Shown: one piece after another, positions 34,268-47,154 of the stretch
How the letters are laid out: every line of letters begins with the position of its first letter
How positions within the stretch are numbered: position 1 is the first letter of the stretch
The notes under the pieces: model-generated
What the model was told of the DNA's origin: nothing
Seen by the model: the letters and a program-made list of their open reading frames with translations, nothing else
Database searches by the model: none
Assembly (NCBI GenBank): GCA_905331475.1
Contig: CAJNYU010003977.1
Location: 62,001-126,000 of the forward strand
Direction of reading: 5' to 3'
DNA length: 64,000 bases
Origin: Rotaria socialis
Lineage: Eukaryota > Rotifera > Eurotatoria > Philodinida > Philodinidae
Program-made: the position numbers and the translations under genes

Positions 34268-34569
34268 ATCGTTTTTTTTATGTGTGCTCATATTTTTGCC
34301 TTTTGTTTTTGATTTTACTTCCAAAGCATGCTCACACCATTTACCAAATTTATCAAAATATTCATTTTTATCAAGCCTAAGAAAATATTTACATGATTAT
34401 TGACTTTATTTTTAATAGGATAGTCATTAAAAGATTTGACTTTAACGATATCATTTAGATTTGAACGCAACTGATAAATTTTCAATGTTCGATATAAAAT
34501 AGTTTTTAATAAATAAGAAAAAAACTAGAAATAAAAGAAAGATTATAATAAACAAATATTTTCAAGCAT

Positions 34570-36234
34570 CTACGTGCGACTTTCTTCTTCAATTGACAAG
34601 GCTGATATCTCCAGAAAACCCTAGCGAATTGAATAGAACAAATGTTACAATCGAAAACAATAAAATAATTCATTCACTTACTTTAAGAGCAGTGCTAACA
34701 CCATTGATATCGAGTAAAAATGTATCATGTCCAAAAATACTATTCAATTCGAAGAATGTTACACTTGGATTTCCTGAAAATATCAAAGATATAGTTCAAT
34801 TTTTGTTTTCGTTTTGCAACTTTATCTTACCTGACTCTATAAGTCCTTCAGCTAATTGTTTCTGTTGCCAAATTGGAAAAAGAATATCAGTTTGTGAACC
34901 TAAGACAAGGACAGGACATTGAATTTTTGCTAATGCTTCACGTTGATTATCATGGCCTTCAGTTAAATTGAATAGATCCATTGCCTATTGATAATCGATA
35001 TAAATCAAACGTTTAGTAACTCGATTGTCTACTAACTTTAGATATATATAATAATGAATTTGGATCATATTTTTTTGCAAATGTTAAACCTTGATATTGT
35101 AAATAACTTTCAATTTCAAATGTTGGCGTCAATTGAACATTATCATTAAAACGACGTAAACCAAATCTCTCAAGCCATTCAGGTCCGGATCGATATGTAA
35201 GTGTCGCAATTTCTCTTGCAATACGCATACCCTCAAGTGGATATGCACCTGTATCATAGTAATGACCGTGATCCCAACTAGGATCAGTCATTATCATTTT
35301 TCGTTGAAGATATCGTAGAGCAATAGCAGTTGGATACGGTGCTATACAAGAAGAAATAGTTGCTACTCTAAATAAATGAAAATAATAATAATCAAGATAA
35401 ATAATTGATTTACTACCTGCCAATATTCTCCGGGTATAAAAGACCCGATAGAATTGAACACATGCCACCTAATGATGAACCAATACTTGCATGAAGCTTT
35501 AATGGGGAAAAAAAATTAACTGTAAAAATTTCCTATAATTGTCTATTCTTACCTTTTCAATTCCTAGATGTTTTAGTAATTGGAATTGTGCACGAACAAA
35601 ATCTTCAACAGATAGCATAGGAAAAGACGCACCATATGGCTTCTTTGTTTCAGGATTTATTGATGAAGGCCCACTAAATAAACAGATAGAAACAAACTTA
35701 AAGCCTATGAAAAGAAAAATAAACATACGTTGAACCGTAACAACCCCCAAGATGATTACAACAAATAACAAAAAAGTGATTCGTATCAATACCTAAGTTC
35801 GGTCCAATGAATTTTTCCCACCAACCAGGGTTTAGATTTTGCTAAATTCAAATTTATATTTACTTGTAATCCAATAAAATAAAAACATACTTCATGACTT
35901 TTTGCATGTGAACTAGCACTCAGACCCGTAAAAATCAGAATAGCATTATTTTTTTTTGCATTTAACTTGCCCCATGTTTCATAAGCAAGTTGAAATTGAT
36001 TTAATGATTTATTATTATATTTAAATTTAAACGGTTCATGCTGATGTTTATAGATTTGATAACCAGATGCAACATGATGATAAGCTGGTTCAGGTCCATC
36101 TGAAGGGTGAGTCCTGTGAAAAAAAATGAAATACTTTTTCGTAGAATAAGTATTAAATGTACTAACCAGCGAACAGAAATAATACGACGAACTGTTGAAG
36201 TTGAAAAAAGAAGAAATTTACAACGTATATTCAT
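34570..36234 (-). CDS. Homoserine O-acetyltransferase (MetX-type alpha/beta hydrolase)
   Basis: MetX enzymes transfer acetyl from acetyl-CoA to homoserine in methionine synthesis; close relatives acylate serine. Nine exons (36234-36167, 36113-35891, 35841-35729, 35673-35553, 35496-35417, 35367-35037, 34984-34831, 34773-34682, 34608-34570) join in frame to about 406 residues. Motifs in order: [10 protein letters not shown], oxyanion region [14 protein letters not shown], nucleophile Ser in [21 protein letters not shown], acid Asp in [12 protein letters not shown] and catalytic His in FGHDTFLLD. The first ~23 residues are Arg/Ser-rich without acids, like a mitochondrial presequence. The last exon's acceptor is the least certain part; 34601 is an alternative. 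Animals normally lack this enzyme, so a horizontal origin is likely. Serine acylation is the main alternative activity. Confidence 0.92.
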
Positions 36235-37152
36235 CGTTCTGTCGTGTGGCGTACAGTGTGTTGCCTTTCTTTCGCGTTCTTGTGGCCTTAAGAAATATTG
36301 ATGTATACCTGCATTTTATTCATGTATCATACGCTCTGCGAGTGATCACATGCACGAGGGCATTCAATGTACTAGTAACGAACCATTTTTTGCGCTAACA
36401 ATAAGTTAAATATAGCACCAGAAATGTAAACGTAGACAACTTTAATATAAATGATAACAAACAAAATAATGTATCTAAATAGAGAAAAAGACTACGAAAG
36501 AAGTAGTGCTTATTGAATAAATAATCAAAGATTGTGATATGTACGTCAGAATTAAAAAAGAAAAACAACGAATCAGATACGCACAACATATTCTCAGTTG
36601 TATACGGAACTGATGAAGGTTAATATGAAACATATTCTAGTTTTAAGGTTGCGATATTTTTTTATCAAAACAGCTGCGCTTTTGGTGGTTAGAAATTGTC
36701 ATTTAGGATTTAAAAATGTGACATTTTCTACATATTGATTTATTCCTAAACCATTCGATTATTTTTTCATTTATAGACGTATTGGACTGACTTTACTCTT
36801 TATCAAACAAGTATTGTATAATAGATATTATTAGCTATAGTTGATTTCGATTAAAACACGTACAATAAATAGCAAATAGTAAAATGTTACTAAGAAGTGC
36901 TATGAATTAATAGCTTCATTTTTTGAATTTATATTTCCCGTGCTCATTGTCAGATTACATATAAATATATTTCTCTTTTTTCCCCTCTATAATCGTTGCG
37001 AAATCATCTATGTGCTAAACGACGAGTAAATATTATTGGATGACGATACGATTTCATGTCATGTCCATGTGCTTGTCTCTATTACCTCGACGGAATGAGT
37101 CAGAATAAAAACAACACAAAATAGTCGACAAACATTTTTCTTTGTTGTTGAT
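36235..37152. other. Intergenic, homoserine O-acetyltransferase to MRPL44
   Basis: About 900 bp with no conserved frame. It should contain the promoter of the minus-strand gene ending at 36234 and the 3' flank of MRPL44. Confidence 0.4.
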
Positions 37153-38888
37153 TTATTTATGTATTAACAATCCTTTTTTATAGAGATTATCAAAAGGGAT
37201 CTGTGCTCGTTTTTCATCAGTTTCAAACAAATGACGTAACGCGTCACGTGCTGCCATTTCTTCAGCAATTGAAACTGTTGCACCGGCACCTAAAATAAAT
37301 TCATTATGTCTCATAAGTCATGCTACATAAATTGTTTCTTTTACTTTTTCCAAGAAATTCTTTATTGGAATATACACCAACGACATACGTCGAAAGTACG
37401 CTAGAAACGCCCGTTGCCCATATCAATCTATTGTAAAATAAAACAAAAACCAATGTCTTAGAAATTTTCATCTTTATCTAACCGAGATTCAGGTGCTTGT
37501 CTTCCATTCTCTTCTAAAACTTTGGTTAATAGACCCATTGGATTTTTAACTTGCCATATTTCATTAATATCTTTTCCTACAAGATGTGTTAAAATAAAAT
37601 CAGCAACAAAAACTTCAGCTCTTGATTGGCCCTGAAAATATTCAGATAAATAATTCAATAATTAACAATTAAAATTTACTAACACTATTTTCATTAATGG
37701 AACCAATAAAAGCAAAGAGAGCATTTGTAAGCATAGTTGGACGAGGTGATGGTATCTATTAAAAGAAAAATATTACGATCCAATCGTCGACGCTGTTAAG
37801 GAGATAGAAACTAGGATGCTTACTTGCATCCTAGAGAAAAATTTTCTGAAATTTCTGAAACAGATAAAATGTGTCTATAGCTACTTTATTTCTGTTGATA
37901 TGTAGCGAATACTGTTTTCCAAAGAATAGTACAGGAATGTTTATTGCAATCTTTCATAAGAATACCTGACTCTTGTGAATATCGTTTGTATGAGGGAATG
38001 GTTGATTTTTCAAAGGCTGTCAGACGTATGTATGGAATGTCTTCAAGATGACGGATAACTTCCAAAAACCTCGTGACTTTGACGTATAACTGTTATAGAA
38101 GCTTTTGAATTTTGGTGGATATTTTAACAGTAAGGTGATATGGGGCACGCCTAATAAAGTATCGAAATTAACCTACATCACATCGAATAAGTGTTTTAAA
38201 ACCAAGACCTGAGCTTATATCAGCTATTGTTGACTCCGAAAGGAGAAATTTTGTTATAGCCCTAAAATAGTATTATGAATTCATGTTTCCAATTATTTCA
38301 AAAAGAGTAACTTACTCAATGCCTTCCTGTGGAAATTTTGGATACCAATAATGAAGAGCTTTTTGTAAGAAATCTTCAGCGATTTGTTTTCCTAATAACA
38401 AATTGTCAATTAAATATCTAGAACTCCAATGATTTCTAACCTTGCTTTGCTAATTCTTCATTATGAGTAAATGACAATGTTGTTTGATCAGTAGCAGCAA
38501 GACCTTAACATAGTATTTTCTATTATCGAAAAAACGAGTTCCTCTTATATTTGCTCATACCTGCTTCAGTACGTTGTTTAACGATTTGCTTTAAAAATGA
38601 AGCATCAGTCATGGCATTTCGTAACGATTCAATATTTAGCTTCTCACCAAATCGATGTGTACACGCGTATAATTCTGCATCATAATTCCTTTTCAAATAA
38701 AAATCTTCGGTGGTTTTTTTCTTCTTCTTATCTCAAAGTAAAACCTACCAATTAATTAATGCTGATCGAAAACGTTCTGGTTCTGGACCAGCTTCCAGTC
38801 TTCTTTTATATAAATCACTTTTATATAAGTATCTCCAACGATCTTTCAATGATCCAAATATAGTTCCATAACGCAATAGGCGAACCAT
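37153..38888 (-). CDS. MRPL44: Mitochondrial ribosomal protein L44
   Basis: MRPL44 is a component of the large mitoribosomal subunit with an RNase III-like fold and a double-stranded RNA-binding region. About nine exons are read on the minus strand, from MVRLLRYG (ATG at 38888; donor after 38749) to a stop at 37153-37155. Matching segments include NYDAELYACTHRFGEKL, THNEELAKQGKQ, the NPMGLL/APESR block and the C-terminal dsRBD part GAGATVSIAEEMAARDALR. Most introns are short, but the one between about 37758 and 38174 is about 400 bp. An apparent upstream extension in the same frame has no ATG. The subunit identity is clear, and exact internal splice sites are approximate. Confidence 0.88.
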
Positions 38889-39065
38889 GTTCGTTGTTTT
38901 CAATCTAGAAGCTAAAAAAGAAGAGGAACTCAGCTTTATTCGCTTTCTTAGGCTTGTGATTAGACTAATGAAAATGATAAAACAAAAACAAATTGACAAA
39001 ACTGAAAAAAAATAGGACGGATGCCAAAAAAAATATATTCAAATATATATTTATAAATATGTATA

Positions 39066-42000
39066 TTAAGCAACGTATTCGTATACATTTGCACTTTCTG
39101 CAGATCGTTTCATATATTCACGTTCAATTAAACTTTCAATACGAATTTTAACTACTGATGTCTAAAATGCAAAGAAAAAGATAATAAGAAAAATAATTCT
39201 AATTGATTTTTTTTCTTACTGATAGAGGAAACTTTAATTGTGAAAAAACTTCGGCCATGAGTTGCGCATGTGATAATGTTTTACGTGTTTTCATTATGCG
39301 AACAATAGCTGCATCTATTTGACAATGACGATCTTGAACAACACGTTCAGTTGTTGAACTGTTCTCTTCAGGCTAAAAGATAAAACAAAATATCGTTACT
39401 ATCAAGACTATAGAGATGATCACACGGATTTTAGTATTGATACGAACCGTTTCTTTTAATTGAACTTGATTGATTTTTATGCGAATTAATTTATGTTCGA
39501 ATGAAGTATTTAATGAAAATAGATCATCTGAATTAACATCTTTACTCTAAAGTAAAAACAAAACAGCACAATTCAATGAATTGAACCAACAAGAAGAAGA
39601 TAATTTTCACCATTGGTTTTTTATTTAATAGACGAATTTTTCCACATGCTAATGATTGTAATGTTCGTTTTAATTCAGGTTCCACTGAAAAGATTTCAGA
39701 GAAAAAACATAATTATGACGAACATTTCAAAGAGTAAAAGAATACGAACCAATTTTAGTTTGTTCATGAATATCTTTATAAGTAACATCGTTTTGTTGAT
39801 TAAAAAGAAGAAGAACAAGTGCTTGATAAAGCGAGACATGAAATTCTTTTACTGCCTGAAAAATAAAATAAATGGAATAAATAAAACTAATAGTTGAATA
39901 AAAAAAGGATAGATTCTAGGAAAGGCTTATTTAAGGTTCACAAATCGAGTAAAGAGTTACTAAGCGGTTGTTTGTTTCGACTAAACGAGCAATGGAAATT
40001 TTAATTGTTCCAAAACACCTAAGATTATATGTTTCATTTAAGTTTATCTGTAATTAAAACCTTTTGTTTAAGCCATCCTTTCAGTAAACAATGATCGAGT
40101 GTGTATTGCCATTGAAGTTTACGTCCAGTATGTTTACTTAAATAGAAAGTTGTAAAAATTTCTTGTAATCGACAAAACTAAAACAAAAATCATCAATACA
40201 AAACCAAAATCAAAACATATCGACGAGACTTACTTCTGGCGGTAGAATAGCAGTAACTGTTGGATATGTTGGCCAAAATCCCATAGTTAAAACACACACA
40301 GACATACCAATATTTTCAGGTGCTTTATGGCCATGCAAGTACTATAAATAGATTAATGTTTTAGAATGAATTATTTGTCTTTTTATGAAAACTATCGGCT
40401 CTTAAGCATGTTATAATCTAATAGACGTAAAGAGGACAAGTAAATCTATGCATTTGATATGGCAACTACCTGTTCAAATGCCGTCATAATGTCTTTTGAT
40501 AATTCAATATCTTTAAACATTCCTTCAAGTTTGCTCGTAAATATATTGCCACATTCTATGAATAGAAATAAAAACAGTCTAATCAATAAAACAAAACTAT
40601 GTAATCTAACCTTGTTTAAGTTTAAGTAACATGGATTTTTCTGCATCAACTGATGCACTTTTCCCAACTAACAAACGTTTAGCTAAATCTTTTTTATAAA
40701 ATGCTTCAAATACATCTTTTCCATGAATAAAACGAAATAGAATGAGCAATTTATCAAGTATTTTCTCTAATTCTTCTTCTGTTGCTTCTTTGTTTCCTGT
40801 ACGTAGTCTTGCATCAACTGCTTTCGCTAAAAATAAATTAACACACATACAAAGTCAACAACAAAACAATTCTATGCATACCAATTAATTCAGCTGGTTT
40901 ATTTGAACGTTGATTTATAAAAAATTCAAATGAATCTTTCAGGATATTTCCAAATTTTTCATTGCTATGAAAGCATTCATGAACAAAGTGATCCAGTTTT
41001 TCTTTAAATTCAAGTAGTTCGTCAACCATTTTATCATCTTTATCAACATCAATCACTAATACACGACCATGAACCTTTAAAAAACAAAGAAGTCAATGAG
41101 AATTTTCCTTGTCACAAATTCGTTCTCTGGTACTTTAATATAATTTCCAAATGCTTCTCGAAGATCATTGATACCAAGTGGACCTGTTCGAAGGAATAGA
41201 TCATACATTACAGCAACTGATGATAAACGATTTTCATCAATAAGCGTATCGAAAGATTTTGAAAGCATTTGTTTAATATGATTTGCTATCAAATTATTTT
41301 CAACAATATGAATTAATTGCAGTCTAGAAGTTTCAAATATTTAATTTTTCACAGGACAATAAATTCAATTTACTTGGTTGATTGATCAATATAATTTTTA
41401 ATTCGTAATTGTTCTTCGTGCAGACGCCGTTCAACATGTGAAAGATATTGACTTAGCTCTAAGGTTTGAATTAATGTACGACCTTCATTGTGATAGAGTT
41501 CTTCAGTTGATTGCAAAAATAAGGGTTCAAAATCTTTTTTGTAAAGCTAAATTTCAACAAAAATTTACGAATATTAAAGGTATGACTTATAGATTAAGAA
41601 GTGAAAATTAATCGTATTGCGAAGTCACGAATCATTTTTTTTGCTCATCTAATAAAACTTACATGAAGATCGATTAACATGCGAATAAGATTCTTCATTA
41701 GAGTTCTATCTATAGTTTCACCTCGTCTTTCTTGTTCGATTAATTTTAGGAGACCATTAACGCATCTAATTTATAAAGAACCAAAATTATTCTATTGCTT
41801 CCAATTGTTAGGAATACCTGTTTGATATGATTGAATTTTGCATTATATAGCGACGAAATAAGTCTTGATTAAGTTCCCTAAAAATAATAATAATAATTTT
41901 GGATTCATTCGAAAAAAAGCCATATACCATATATTAGGTACAGCTGCGTGTAAAACATAAGTTCGATCAAGTACAATAAATAATTGCCGAATAAGAATCT

Positions 42001-42757
42001 AAAGACAGTCATAAAAAGTTATTATAATTATTACTGAAGTCAATGCAAATCTTACCGATCGTACAAGATGATCATTCCAAATAGAATTAAGTACTCGGAG
42101 ATAACCATTACTGTCATTTATATCACTAGAAATGTTATCAAAAAAAAAACGACAATCTTGTAGCTACATGAATATTCTCTTGTTTAAATAATCTAACCTA
42201 AGTAAAGTAGGTAATAGAGTTTGTATATGATCATCAAGCACTCCTTTTAAGTTCTCATAAAGAAGACTAGGTTGAGAATTAATTGCTTCATTAGTTGATG
42301 TAGTTGTACATAGATGATCAATATGACGATAAAGTTGTTCTTCATTCGTTGGACTATTTCTACCATTCAGAATGGCTTCAAGCGCTTGTTTGAGTAAAGG
42401 CCAAATTTTATCAAAATAATCTGCTGGTGGTGTAAGAATTGAACCTAATATTAAAATACAAAAATAAAACGAATAAATTGTTCATAAATACGAAAAACAA
42501 AGGTCATTCTACTAACTTTTTAAGTTTTTTATTACAAGTTTTTTAGTTGTCATTGAAGAATTTTGTGATGAGAAGAAATTAGATGATGTACCATTTACAT
42601 TACGATTACGTATATCTTTAGCCATTTTATTATTATTATGTTGTTGTTGTTGTTCGAATATTTTATTCGATGTTGATGAATTACTTTTGCTTGATAAACT
42701 AGTCTGATAATCGCACTTCGAGCTGATCGATGACTTTGTGTTACTGGTTCGTAACAT
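39066..42757 (-). CDS. CUL4: Cullin-4 (CUL4)
   Basis: CUL4 is the scaffold of DDB1-linked CRL4 ubiquitin ligases. Many exons run from ATG at 42757 to a stop at 39066-39068. The N-terminus is a Ser/Asn/Gln-rich tail of about 80 residues, then cullin repeats start with [17 protein letters not shown]. The cullin homology domain is nearly intact, with [38 protein letters not shown] and [16 protein letters not shown], all closest to CUL4A/B. The C-terminal winged helix has the neddylation context [13 protein letters not shown], and the protein ends ANVYEYVA. Introns are about 50-110 bp. It is divergent from the small gene at 43037, about 280 bp away. Family and paralogue are confident; individual splice sites were not all resolved. 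Confidence 0.93.
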
Positions 42758-43036
42758 TCACAAATAAATAAGCATGATTATTTTTTTTTCATACAATAGA
42801 TTGCAGAAGATCGTTTGAATAGATATATGAGAATTTTTCTTATCTTTGATTTTATTTGAGTGATATTTTATACCAAACTAACTCTCTGAAGTTAAATAGC
42901 ACGGTACCTAGTAGGGATATATAAATGAATCTTTATTTTTATTTGCTGAGATTCTACCAATCAAAATAGAAACACAATATAGCTAGTGAATCATAGGTCG
43001 ATTTTTGAGAGATTACAAAGAAACAGATAGATAGAT
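42758..43036. promoter_or_regulatory. Divergent promoter region, CUL4 / small unknown gene
   Basis: 279 bp between opposite start codons. AT-rich, with no named site that I can support. Confidence 0.4.
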
Positions 43037-43668
43037 ATGGAATACAGCTTTGAAGAAATTACTAGAACTCTTCTTTCTCGTACGCCATTACCTTCTCTAC
43101 TTGCTCCGCCACCTACGGATCATTCAAAACGTGTATCAAGTACACCTTGGAATCAAACAGTACATAATGAAATATTACAATTACAAAAAAATTCTACTAC
43201 TCCACTATTTGCTATAGCGAGTCTTCATTTATTTAATGACGATATTGGCTCGTGCCATGATATTGTTGAAAAACATAGTGGTCATGATATAGCTGATTAC
43301 CTTCATTATTTACTTCATCGACGCGAAGGAGACTATTGGAATGCAAAGTGGGTGCAAATCAAAAATAATCGAACCTCATTGTGATTATGAATTTGCTTTT
43401 TTTTGCATATAGATGGTGGGTTCGTCAATTGAAAAGTCAAGAATTCAAATCGGTTTATTTATCAGAAAAATATAATTTATTTGGTAATCAAAAAAATACA
43501 AATGATTTATCAAACAGTGCTCAATTAGTTGAAGCACAAAAACGTGCACAAACATTTGTTGATCGATGTGAACAAGCGGAAAGACAAGAGGATGAAGAAG
43601 AAAAAAAACTATTAAAACAAATGCAATGGGATGAGATGAAAACAGTTTTTGGATTCGCTCGAAGATAA
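43037..43668 (+). CDS. Unrecognised small protein with an HRREGDYWNAKWW motif
   Basis: Two exons, 43037-43347 and 43413-43668, join across a 65-bp intron to 188 residues. The middle holds LHLFNDDIGSCHDIVEKH followed by HDIADYLHYLLHRREGDYWNAKWW. From memory, similar His-rich HRRE-DY-NAKYW blocks occur in uncharacterised bacterial and fungal proteins, but I cannot name the family. The C-terminal third is a charged helix ending in FGFARR. There is no signal peptide or membrane segment. The ATG at 43037 is the first in frame. Function unknown. Confidence 0.65.
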
Positions 43669-44481
43669 AATTTTTTATTCGATGTCGATCTAGTTTTTCT
43701 TTTCAACCAACTGAATCTATTTTTGGTCAAGATTTTAAAAAAATTAAAAAAATATTTCCATATGTATATATAAGGTTGCAAAAAAAATCAATAATGGCAA
43801 ATTAATTGAATAACACAGACTTAATTAAAAAAGACGAGCTGTGCTAAGTATTGCAATTAAGTTTGCATGAGCATTGCTGAATATACAATCAGACAGCGGA
43901 ATATCTTCAGTAGGATTTTATTGAACTAATTACACAAATAATTTCGGCAAGTTAAGGAAAAGAGTCCTTGATCCAGTCTTAAGCAGTGGGATGGTCTCTC
44001 AGTTGGGTCCCATTCTGACATCACAGTCTACCTATATTCCTATATTTTTCGAAAAATTGAAGATTCTTCTGAAAAAGAGTCATATATTCTTCAAATGAGC
44101 ATCTAATTCGTTCTTTTATATTGACAGCGGCGTTCAGATTTTCAAAAAAAGAAATTACGGGAAGTTTGAAAATTTTGGACCTGACATCTCTGTTATTACA
44201 AAAAATTCGATTATATCAGAGATTGCCAACTTCCGTAATATCAAAAATTTCTTTGATTGTAGCCTCATTTGAGACTATTGATTCCTATATATTCCTAAAA
44301 AATTGTTTTCGTGAAAATAAATTTGCTGCAAATTCAAACACCCTAGCATATGCATTGTGGATGAAATAATAGTTCCCTTGATCTGAGTAAAAGATAATAA
44401 AAAGAATCCAAAATAATTTTTTGATAAAATTTATTATTTATGTTCTACAAAAAAAAGAACATTGATGCACGTGTTTATTGC
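43669..44481. other. Intergenic, no gene recognised
   Basis: About 800 bp between convergent genes. A short open frame at 44121-44369 has no family features. It should contain two 3' UTRs. Confidence 0.4.
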
Positions 44482-47154
44482 TTAAGATACAAAATTATAC
44501 GCGAATTTTTGTAATGAAAAACATATTTCATTCGTTGTAAATGGTTTCCAATGTTCAGTTAAACTTTGATCAAGTAATATTGCGGCAATATCTGGTTGAG
44601 TATTTTTCTTCGATGGTAATAGTCTATCCATAATTTCTCTAATGATTTGTTTTCGTTGTCGTCTTTCTTTTCCATCATGAAAATTATATGGTTTTAATTT
44701 ACGATAAAATAAAAGCGCATAGATATATGATTCATAGATTAGAATGCATTGCTGTCTTTCCTGTGCAATATTTAACTTTTTATGTTCATGACATAATGTA
44801 TTAAATATATTGATAAGATCAGGTTGTTCAAGTGTTTGATAAAAGGTACTAAGAAATTTTGAATGAAGTGGTGCGCTTGATAAAACATTTTCGTGCGAAC
44901 GTTTTTCCAAATGATAAGCAAGTTCATGTCGATAAATAGCAACTATTTTTACTAAATTTAATGGTACTATCATAGATGTAACAGGTAGATAATCATACAA
45001 TAGATCAGAATTTTTATCTGTGGGTTCCAATGAGAATTGAATGCGCGCTTTTTTTTGTTGATCAAGTTTTCCTTTAAAACCCATAGAATGATATTGTTTA
45101 TATTTTGAATCAAGATCAACATTTAATTCATAAAAATGTCCACCTTTTAAAAATTCATTGTAACTCTTGATTCGTCTAATTCTTGATGGTTGATTATCAT
45201 CAATCGGAATCATCGCTGAACCACAACCGATTTCACATCGTTCATTATTTGTTCTTAATTCACAGTACTGTGATAATTGCATTAATAAATATGTCGGTGT
45301 TTTAGGATCCATTTCATTTGAACGTATCAATAATTTAGGTTGTTCGTCAACGAATGTTTTATCATCATTTTTTGTAAAAATCCAACTTTGAGTTGAATGA
45401 TGTCTTTTCGTTTTCTTGGATTTAAATGCTCGTATTGAATGAATATTAGAAATTATATGAAAACCATCATATAAACATACTCGAACACAATAATTAAGTA
45501 CTTTAATCTAAATAGAAAGAAAAATATATCGAACCAATTCTATTTGATGATATACTTTGTCGTTTTTCATTTTTGGTATTCTTGAACATTTTTGAAGAGT
45601 TAAGATTTTTTGATATTTAACCTTTTCAGTATGTATTTGATCTGTATCATAGTCCCAAGTAATATCAGCTAGAGCTAAATTGGAGTCTGTCATTGTAGGC
45701 ATAAGAGTATAAAATAATTTATATTGCTCGTCGTCAACTAATGGTGCTAAATCTGACGCGATGAAACCCGATGGTATGTAACCTTTTGATTGAACGATGT
45801 CAACAAGTGTGGATGGTGATACAGGTGACGTTATCCGATGTCGTAATTCTTTATTGATTGCTCGCGAAAGTGCTTCAATATGATTGACAGATACCAAGCC
45901 TTGTTGTTGAGTTTCAGCGTTTTTAAACAGCCACCAATTCTTAGTTTGTTGTTCAATAAGAATTAATATTTCACCTTGATTTATTGTTAAATCGTCGCTG
46001 TAAACACTTTCGAAATTACGCAAAACACGAAATTGATCTCCTGGTAAGTATTTTGCTTCTCGAAGTTCTTGTACGTGCTGGTCAGCTGAGTCTGAATCAT
46101 CGTCTTCTTCTGCATGAGTATTGTCATAAGGAGAATCGGACTCGGACTCTGCTACATTTTTTATGCTTTTGCGTGCTTGCTTAAGTTCATCGAGTTCTAC
46201 GCCATCTTCTGCTTCATCAGATACAGTATATTCACTACTATTATCATTATCTTCATCATCATCATCATCATCTTCATCATCATCATCAGCTGGTATTTTC
46301 TTATGAGATAACGGTGTTGAAGTTAATTTAATCGCATTTTTTTGAAAGATTGGTGAGGATTGGGATACTTCATGTGGATTAATATTTGATGGTTGTCGAT
46401 TGGCATGCGATGATTTCGATGTTTGAGACGAGCTGCCAGTGTCGGCAGTACGTTTTTGATCGTCATGAAGTACTTTTCTACTTTTGAGTTCATTTAATAG
46501 TTGATGATTATCATTCACAGCATCATCATCACCATCTTCTTCTTCTTCGTCGTCGTCGTCGTCGTCACTCGCTGTCTTGTCAGTTGATGATGTTCTTTTT
46601 TGTATAGTCGTAGCCGGTGTTATTGTTTTATTTGTATCACGAACCGGAAGTTTAGAATCGTAGTCTTCAACTCCATTTGAAGTTTCATCAGAACTTGATC
46701 TTTTTGAATATTGAATATTGACAGGAGCTGTTTTCTCGACAGCTTCAGTTGTTTTGACAAGATTCTGATCGAATCGATTCAACTCATCGATAAGATTTGA
46801 TAAAGTATTTAATGCATCAATTTTTGTTCTATCAAATGTTTTCGCTGGCCAGTTTGGATCTGATTCTTTAGTCATTGCCTTCATTTCTCTTTCTAGAGTC
46901 TGTATATGTTCAATAATAGTTTTTATTTGTCTACGACCTTCTATTGAATTATTACGATTAGCAGCCATTTTCGTGCTTCCTGCATCAATTTTCTCAAATG
47001 ACTTTAAAGTTAATTTTGAATTGGCTTTAACTTTATCAATATCATCTAATAGTTGTTGCATTGTTTTTATAGGCGATGCTACTGATTCTTCTTCTTCGTC
47101 GTCGTCTTCAACGGTTTCAGATGAGTAGGACGAAAAACTTCTTGTACTAGCCAT
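44482..47154 (-). CDS. NPHP1: Nephrocystin-1 (NPHP1)
   Basis: Nephrocystin-1 is a scaffold of the ciliary transition zone and cell junctions. Two exons, 47154-45556 and 45507-44482, are joined by a 48-bp intron and give about 874 residues. The N-terminal third is a predicted coiled coil (about residues 25-140), followed by long Asp/Glu-rich low-complexity segments. An SH3 domain follows (FRVLRNFESVYSDDLTINQG to NWWLF), then the nephrocystin domain with VQSKGYIPSGF, ALADITWDYD and, after the intron, VLNYCVRVCLYDG. The start at MASTRSFSS (47154) is the first ATG in frame. The exon-2 C-terminus (EQPDLINIF, WKPFTTNEI) follows the vertebrate order. Large exons contrast with the finely split neighbours. 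Confidence 0.9.

Noticed and set aside
31123..34312. Plus-strand frames containing VECSPATRATRVRFPAS
   Set aside because: These are translations of the repeated tRNA-Gly genes, not proteins.
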